From Syntrophaceae bacterium UBA2280 (GTDB taxonomy: Bacteria > Desulfobacterota > Syntrophia > Syntrophales > Smithellaceae), in assembly GCA_002347685.1 (NCBI GenBank), contig DDWS01000028.1:1-64000 (forward strand): a stretch of 64,000 nucleotides of DNA. Direction: 5' to 3'. Under the pieces are notes generated by a model. That model worked only from the letters and a program-made list of their open reading frames with translations, did no database searches and was not told the DNA's origin. A program made the position numbers and the translations under genes. Within the stretch, counting starts at the first letter, position 1, and each line of letters starts with the position of its first letter. Positions 60,585-64,000 of the stretch are shown here, piece by piece.

Positions 60585-61502
60585 ATGAGCTCGCAACCAA
60601 AGCCTCAACGCCTGCGCAAACCCCCGTGGCTCAAAGTGCCTCCGCCTTACGCCCGGCAGGGACACGGTATCCGGACCACGCTGGCCGGACTTCAACTGCA
60701 CACGGTCTGTCAGGAAGCGGCCTGTCCCAACATGGCCGAGTGCTTTCAGGCCGGCACGGCGACTTTTTTGATTCTGGGGAACGTCTGCACGCGCGACTGC
60801 CGATACTGCAATGTCGCGCACGGCATACCGAAAAAAACGGATGAAAACGAAATCGACCATTTGATTGCGGCCGTGCGGCAGATGAAACTCCATTACGCGG
60901 TCATCACCTCCGTGACGCGCGACGATTTACCAGATGGCGGCGCTTCGGCGTTTGCCGACGCGATTGTCCGTTTACGCCGGGAAATTCCCGACTGTAAAAT
61001 GGAAGTTCTGATTCCCGATTTCAAGGGCGATCCGGATGCGTTGGGTGAGGTCATTGCCGCCGGGCCCGATGTGATCAATCACAACATGGAAGTCGTCAAG
61101 CCTTTATTCCGTCAATTAAGGCCGCAGGGGGATTACCATCATTCGCTGACGCTGCTTTCACGCGTTTCTGAAACGCCTGTGGTTTCCAAAAGCGGCTTTA
61201 TGGTCGGTTTCGGAGAAAAATCCGAAGATCTCCTGCGTTTGATGGATGATTTGGTTTCTGTTTGCTGTGAGCGCTTAACGATCGGACAGTATCAACAACC
61301 CACGCTCAAACACTGGCCGGTCAGCCGATATTACCATCCCGATGAATTTGCAAGCCTCAAAGAAATTGCTTATTCGAAAGGTTTCCAATATGTAGAGTCA
61401 GGGCCGCTGGTGCGCAGTTCTTACCACGCGGCGAAGGCGGCAACCCGGGCCCATGACATTCATGACAGTATCGTCGAGGTGAAAAATGTCCGGAAAATAT
61501 GA
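60585..61502 (+). CDS. lipA: lipoyl synthase
   Basis: 305 residues from the ATG at 60585, one base after gcvPB ends. A radical SAM enzyme with two 4Fe-4S clusters: the auxiliary motif CQEAACPNMAEC (about 42-53) and the SAM motif CTRDCRYC (about 68-75). The C-terminal RSSYHA supplies the serine ligand of the auxiliary cluster. It inserts sulfur into octanoyl-H-protein to make the lipoyl arm of GcvH. It overlaps the lpd gene by 17 bases. No lipB or lplA-type gene is in the window, so the octanoyl or lipoyl transferase must be encoded elsewhere. Confidence 0.97.
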   Translation: MSSQPKPQRLRKPPWLKVPPPYARQGHGIRTTLAGLQLHTVCQEAACPNMAECFQAGTATFLILGNVCTRDCRYCNVAHGIPKKTDENEIDHLIAAVRQMKLHYAVITSVTRDDLPDGGASAFADAIVRLRREIPDCKMEVLIPDFKGDPDALGEVIAAGPDVINHNMEVVKPLFRQLRPQGDYHHSLTLLSRVSETPVVSKSGFMVGFGEKSEDLLRLMDDLVSVCCERLTIGQYQQPTLKHWPVSRYYHPDEFASLKEIAYSKGFQYVESGPLVRSSYHAAKAATRAHDIHDSIVEVKNVRKI

Positions 61503-62847
61503 TCTGATCGTTATTGGAGGCGGTCCCGGCGGCCTGACGGCCGCTGAAATGGCGGCCTCAAAGCATAAAACGGTCCTCATCATCGAAAAAGACGGTTGGG
61601 GCGGAACCTGCACGCACCGTGGCTGCATTCCCACCAAGGCGCTTTTAACATGCAGCAAATTTTACTCGGATGTCAAAAAGCTCAAGCGCCTCGGGATCAA
61701 CATGGATCAGGTCACGGTCGATTTCGCAGCCATGAAAAAACACCAGCAGCAGATGGTCAAGGTCGCGTCCCTCGGCGCTCATAAGGCGCTTGTCGACGCC
61801 GGGGTGGAAACCAGACAGGGGACTGGCGAAATCCTGTCGCCGCGTGAAGTGACATATACGGACCCTTCCGGGCAAAGTCAGTTGCTGCAGACGGAAAATG
61901 TTCTCATTGCCTGGGGGGCTGTGCCGCAAATCCTTCCGGGGGTTCGGACATCGGCAAGAATTCTTACTTCCGACGACATTCTGAATGTCGATACGCTGCC
62001 TGCCTGCATGGTCATCGTCGGCGGCAGCTTCATCGGCGTCGAATACGCCGTCCTTTTCGCCGAACTGGGCGTTAAGGTGATTCTGGTGGAGCTGCTGGAG
62101 CGTATTTTACCGCAGGAGGATGAGGACGCCGCGGATTTTTTAGCAAAAGAACTGGTGCGATTGGGCGTTGCCGTTCACACGTCGACGCGGCTCATCAGTC
62201 TCAAAGAGACGGAAAGTGGTGTCGTCCTGCAGGCCGAGAAGAAGGATGAAGCCCTGGAGATGCGCGCGGGCTTTACGCTTTTGTGCACCGGCAGAAAGCC
62301 GCTTTTGCTAAGCGATCAGCTGGGCCGTCTGGGTATTTTGCACACCAGCGCCGGAATCACCGTTGATCGCAAAATGATGACGAATATTGGGGGGATTTAT
62401 GCCGTAGGAGACGTCACCGGCGGGATGATGCTGGCACACCGCGCGGCAGCGCAGGCCAGGGTTGCGGTGCAGAGTATGTTCGGCGGCTCTGATTATGTCT
62501 GCGACGAAAAGACCATCCCTTCCGTCGTTTACAGCCATCCGCAGGTCGCGCGTGTCGGTTTCACCCGGGCTGCGGCCGAAGCGCAAGGGCTGGACGTCGA
62601 GATCACCACCTCGGCTTACAGCGCCAACATCATTGCCCGGTCGGAACTGATGGGACAGGGGTTTGCGCGCGCCGTTTTTCATCAGGGGAAAATCATCGGC
62701 GCGCTCATCGTCGGCGATGGCGCCGCGGAACTTATCGCCCCTCTGGCCCTGGCCGTCTCCGGCGAAATGACGAAAAAACAGCTGCGCAAATGGGTGATTC
62801 CGCATCCGACGCTCGGAGAAATATTCGCGCCCCTTATTCATGAATGA
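61486..62847 (+). CDS. lpdA: dihydrolipoyl dehydrogenase (L protein)
   Basis: 453 residues. The FAD motif GGGPGGLTAAEMA (about 8-20) is followed by the redox-active disulfide GGTCTHRGCIPTK (about 38-50). The NAD motif is VGGSFIGVEYA (about 177-187), and YAVGDVTGGMMLAHRA (about 305-320) is the second FAD contact. The dimer interface has the catalytic His-Glu in HPTLGEIF near the C-terminus. Its place after lipA shows it reoxidises the dihydrolipoyl H protein. The disulfide region has Thr-His-Arg where many family members have Leu-Asn-x. Confidence 0.95.
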   Translation: MSGKYDLIVIGGGPGGLTAAEMAASKHKTVLIIEKDGWGGTCTHRGCIPTKALLTCSKFYSDVKKLKRLGINMDQVTVDFAAMKKHQQQMVKVASLGAHKALVDAGVETRQGTGEILSPREVTYTDPSGQSQLLQTENVLIAWGAVPQILPGVRTSARILTSDDILNVDTLPACMVIVGGSFIGVEYAVLFAELGVKVILVELLERILPQEDEDAADFLAKELVRLGVAVHTSTRLISLKETESGVVLQAEKKDEALEMRAGFTLLCTGRKPLLLSDQLGRLGILHTSAGITVDRKMMTNIGGIYAVGDVTGGMMLAHRAAAQARVAVQSMFGGSDYVCDEKTIPSVVYSHPQVARVGFTRAAAEAQGLDVEITTSAYSANIIARSELMGQGFARAVFHQGKIIGALIVGDGAAELIAPLALAVSGEMTKKQLRKWVIPHPTLGEIFAPLIHE

Positions 62848-62891
62848 CGCGTATCGCGTTTAAAACAATATCATACGGACAGGAGTAGCCC

Positions 62892-63242
62892 ATGAAGAGG
62901 ATACATTACACAGCCATTCCCCCGACATCCTTCAATAGTGACACGGCCGCAGGGGTTTCCGGACGCGTTGTGATCGGCAAAGCCGATGGCGCGCGGAATT
63001 TTTGTATGCGCGCCTTTGAGGTGGCTTCGGGCGGACATACGCCCAAGCACACGCATGCCTGGGAGCATGAAATCTTCGTTCACGCGGGTACAGGTGAGGT
63101 CTACGGGCAGGGAAAGTGGCATCCCGTAGGGGCGGGGAGTGTTGTTTTCGTACCGGCCGGTGAAGAACACCAGATTCGCAGCACCGGCGATGAGCCGCTG
63201 ATGTTTATCTGCCTGATCCCGTCGGGCGTGCCGGAGCTTTGA
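62892..63242 (+). CDS. cupin-domain protein
   Basis: 116 residues forming one cupin barrel. Motif 1 is GHTPKHTHAWEHEIFVHAGTGE (metal ligands His, His, Glu and so on) and motif 2 is GSVVFVPAGEEHQIRSTGDEPL, with the final His. AGGAG precedes the ATG at 62892. Metal-binding residues are complete, so it could be an enzyme or a small-ligand binder; the substrate is unknown. It lies 44 bases after lpdA and may be the last gene of that operon. Confidence 0.85.
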   Translation: MKRIHYTAIPPTSFNSDTAAGVSGRVVIGKADGARNFCMRAFEVASGGHTPKHTHAWEHEIFVHAGTGEVYGQGKWHPVGAGSVVFVPAGEEHQIRSTGDEPLMFICLIPSGVPEL

Positions 63243-63326
63243 AAAACGTTTTCCCATGACGCTACCTTCACCTCCGGCAGGATTCGAATGTCCTGCGGGA
63301 AGGTGTTTGGGGGGAGGGAGGAAACA

Positions 63327-64000
63327 ATGCAGTCCGCTTTGAAAAAAAGATCAAAAAAAACAGGGATGAGTCCGGGAAGTTTGATCCACATCGGCGACAC
63401 CTATGTGGAAAAACCCAAAGTCAGCATCATCCGCTACGGCGAAGACCATTTTGAGGAAAAGGAAGAAATTGCCGCCGCGGATTTTGCGGGATTGCACGAT
63501 GGACCGGGTAAAGTGTGGATGAATATCGACGGCCTGCAGGATGTGACGCTGCTGGAAAATGCGGGCAATGCTTTCGGTCTTCATCCGCTGATTCTGGAAG
63601 ACATTCTCAATACGGATCAGCGTCCGAAAATCGAAGATTTAGCCGAATATATTTACATTGTTCTGAGAAATTTCCATAACCATGAAAACGGCACGCTGTA
63701 TTCGGAACAGGTCAGTATTGTTTTGGGGAAAGATTTCGTTTTATCATTCCAGGAAAAGGAAAGTACGCTTTTCGCGCCGGTTCGCGAAAGGCTGCGCGTC
63801 GGTAAGGGAAAAATCAGAAAAGCAGGCCCGGATTTTCTGGTTCATGCCCTGGTTGATTGTGTCGTCGATAACTATTTTATTGTGCTGGAGGATATGGGAG
63901 AGCGCATTGAGAGGCTGGAAAATGACCTGCTGAAACAGACGACGCCGTCTGAACTGAGGTCGATCCACAGCCTGAAAAGAGAGCTGATTTTTTTTCGGAA
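63327..64000 (+). CDS. corA: CorA-family magnesium/divalent-cation transporter, 3' end outside the window
   Basis: The frame from the ATG at 63327 (after GGGAGGGAGG) stays open to the last base, giving 224 residues of an incomplete protein. Visible are the CorA cytoplasmic N-terminal domain segments VWMNIDGLQDVTLLENAGNAF, HPLILEDILNTDQRPKIED and YIYIVLRNF, then FLVHALVDCVVDNYF and the long helix EDMGERIERLEND. The two C-terminal membrane helices and the GMN pore motif lie beyond the edge. Members pump or conduct Mg2+ or Co2+ across the inner membrane. Confidence 0.9.
   Translation, partial: MQSALKKRSKKTGMSPGSLIHIGDTYVEKPKVSIIRYGEDHFEEKEEIAAADFAGLHDGPGKVWMNIDGLQDVTLLENAGNAFGLHPLILEDILNTDQRPKIEDLAEYIYIVLRNFHNHENGTLYSEQVSIVLGKDFVLSFQEKESTLFAPVRERLRVGKGKIRKAGPDFLVHALVDCVVDNYFIVLEDMGERIERLENDLLKQTTPSELRSIHSLKRELIFFR

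Overview
The window looks like a chromosomal segment of a Gram-negative, anaerobic, Deltaproteobacteria-type bacterium, most likely of the Syntrophaceae kind (Desulfobacterota). This placement is inference from gene content, not from a marker-gene tree. Lipopolysaccharide genes (kdsB, hldD), an outer-membrane phospholipase and TonB show an outer membrane. A glycine dehydrogenase split into two subunits, an ADP-forming acyl-CoA synthetase pair, SelA, MaoC-type dehydratases, a dienoyl-CoA isomerase-like protein and many small Cys-rich proteins fit a fermenting or syntrophic anaerobe. There is no CRISPR array, no complete insertion sequence and no prophage. Two tRNA genes are present, Arg-CCT and Leu-GAG.

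Layout. From 0 to 20 kb nearly everything is on the plus strand: a methyltransferase with an AmrS-type radical SAM enzyme, smc-ftsY, a phosphoesterase, glutamate formimidoyltransferase, tRNA-Arg, an M48 lipoprotein protease, a three-gene TPP-enzyme/ATP-grasp/epimerase module, short metH, a TonB-like protein, pyrE and an M16C protease. From 20 to 26 kb the minus strand dominates: a cold-shock gene with a consensus promoter and long leader, a dienoyl-CoA isomerase-like enzyme, an aminotransferase, a MinD-like ATPase overlapping a diguanylate cyclase, tRNA-Leu and secG. From 26 to 34 kb (plus) lie a patatin-like protein, a Ste24-type protease, a flavin oxidoreductase, a secreted protein with two CsgG-like halves, a MaoC dehydratase pair and a sigma-54 response regulator that converges on its probable histidine kinase. 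From 36 to 44 kb there are two small exported proteins, a DUF2600 terpene-synthase-like gene, a BaiN/HI0933 flavoprotein, pldA, kdsB, hldD and an acyl-CoA ligase.

The most unusual part is 44.15-48.0 kb. An in-frame fusion of an isochorismatase-like hydrolase with an aldehyde dehydrogenase overlaps an isopropylmalate/isocitrate-dehydrogenase-like gene. This pair is bracketed by two diverged remnants of LpxL/HtrB-type acyltransferase C-termini. The upstream remnant is joined in frame to the first part of an NRPS-type adenylation domain. This looks like the decayed or rearranged remains of a lipopeptide or acyl-conjugate biosynthetic locus.

From 48.7 to 55.4 kb a minus-strand operon carries a HemN-like radical SAM protein, selA, an RluD-type pseudouridine synthase, pgeF and the two subunits of an ADP-forming acyl-CoA synthetase. 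From 55.5 to 62.8 kb the plus strand carries peptide deformylase and a complete glycine-cleavage/lipoate block (gcvT-gcvH-gcvPA-gcvPB-lipA-lpd), followed by a cupin protein and the start of a CorA-type transporter cut by the window edge.
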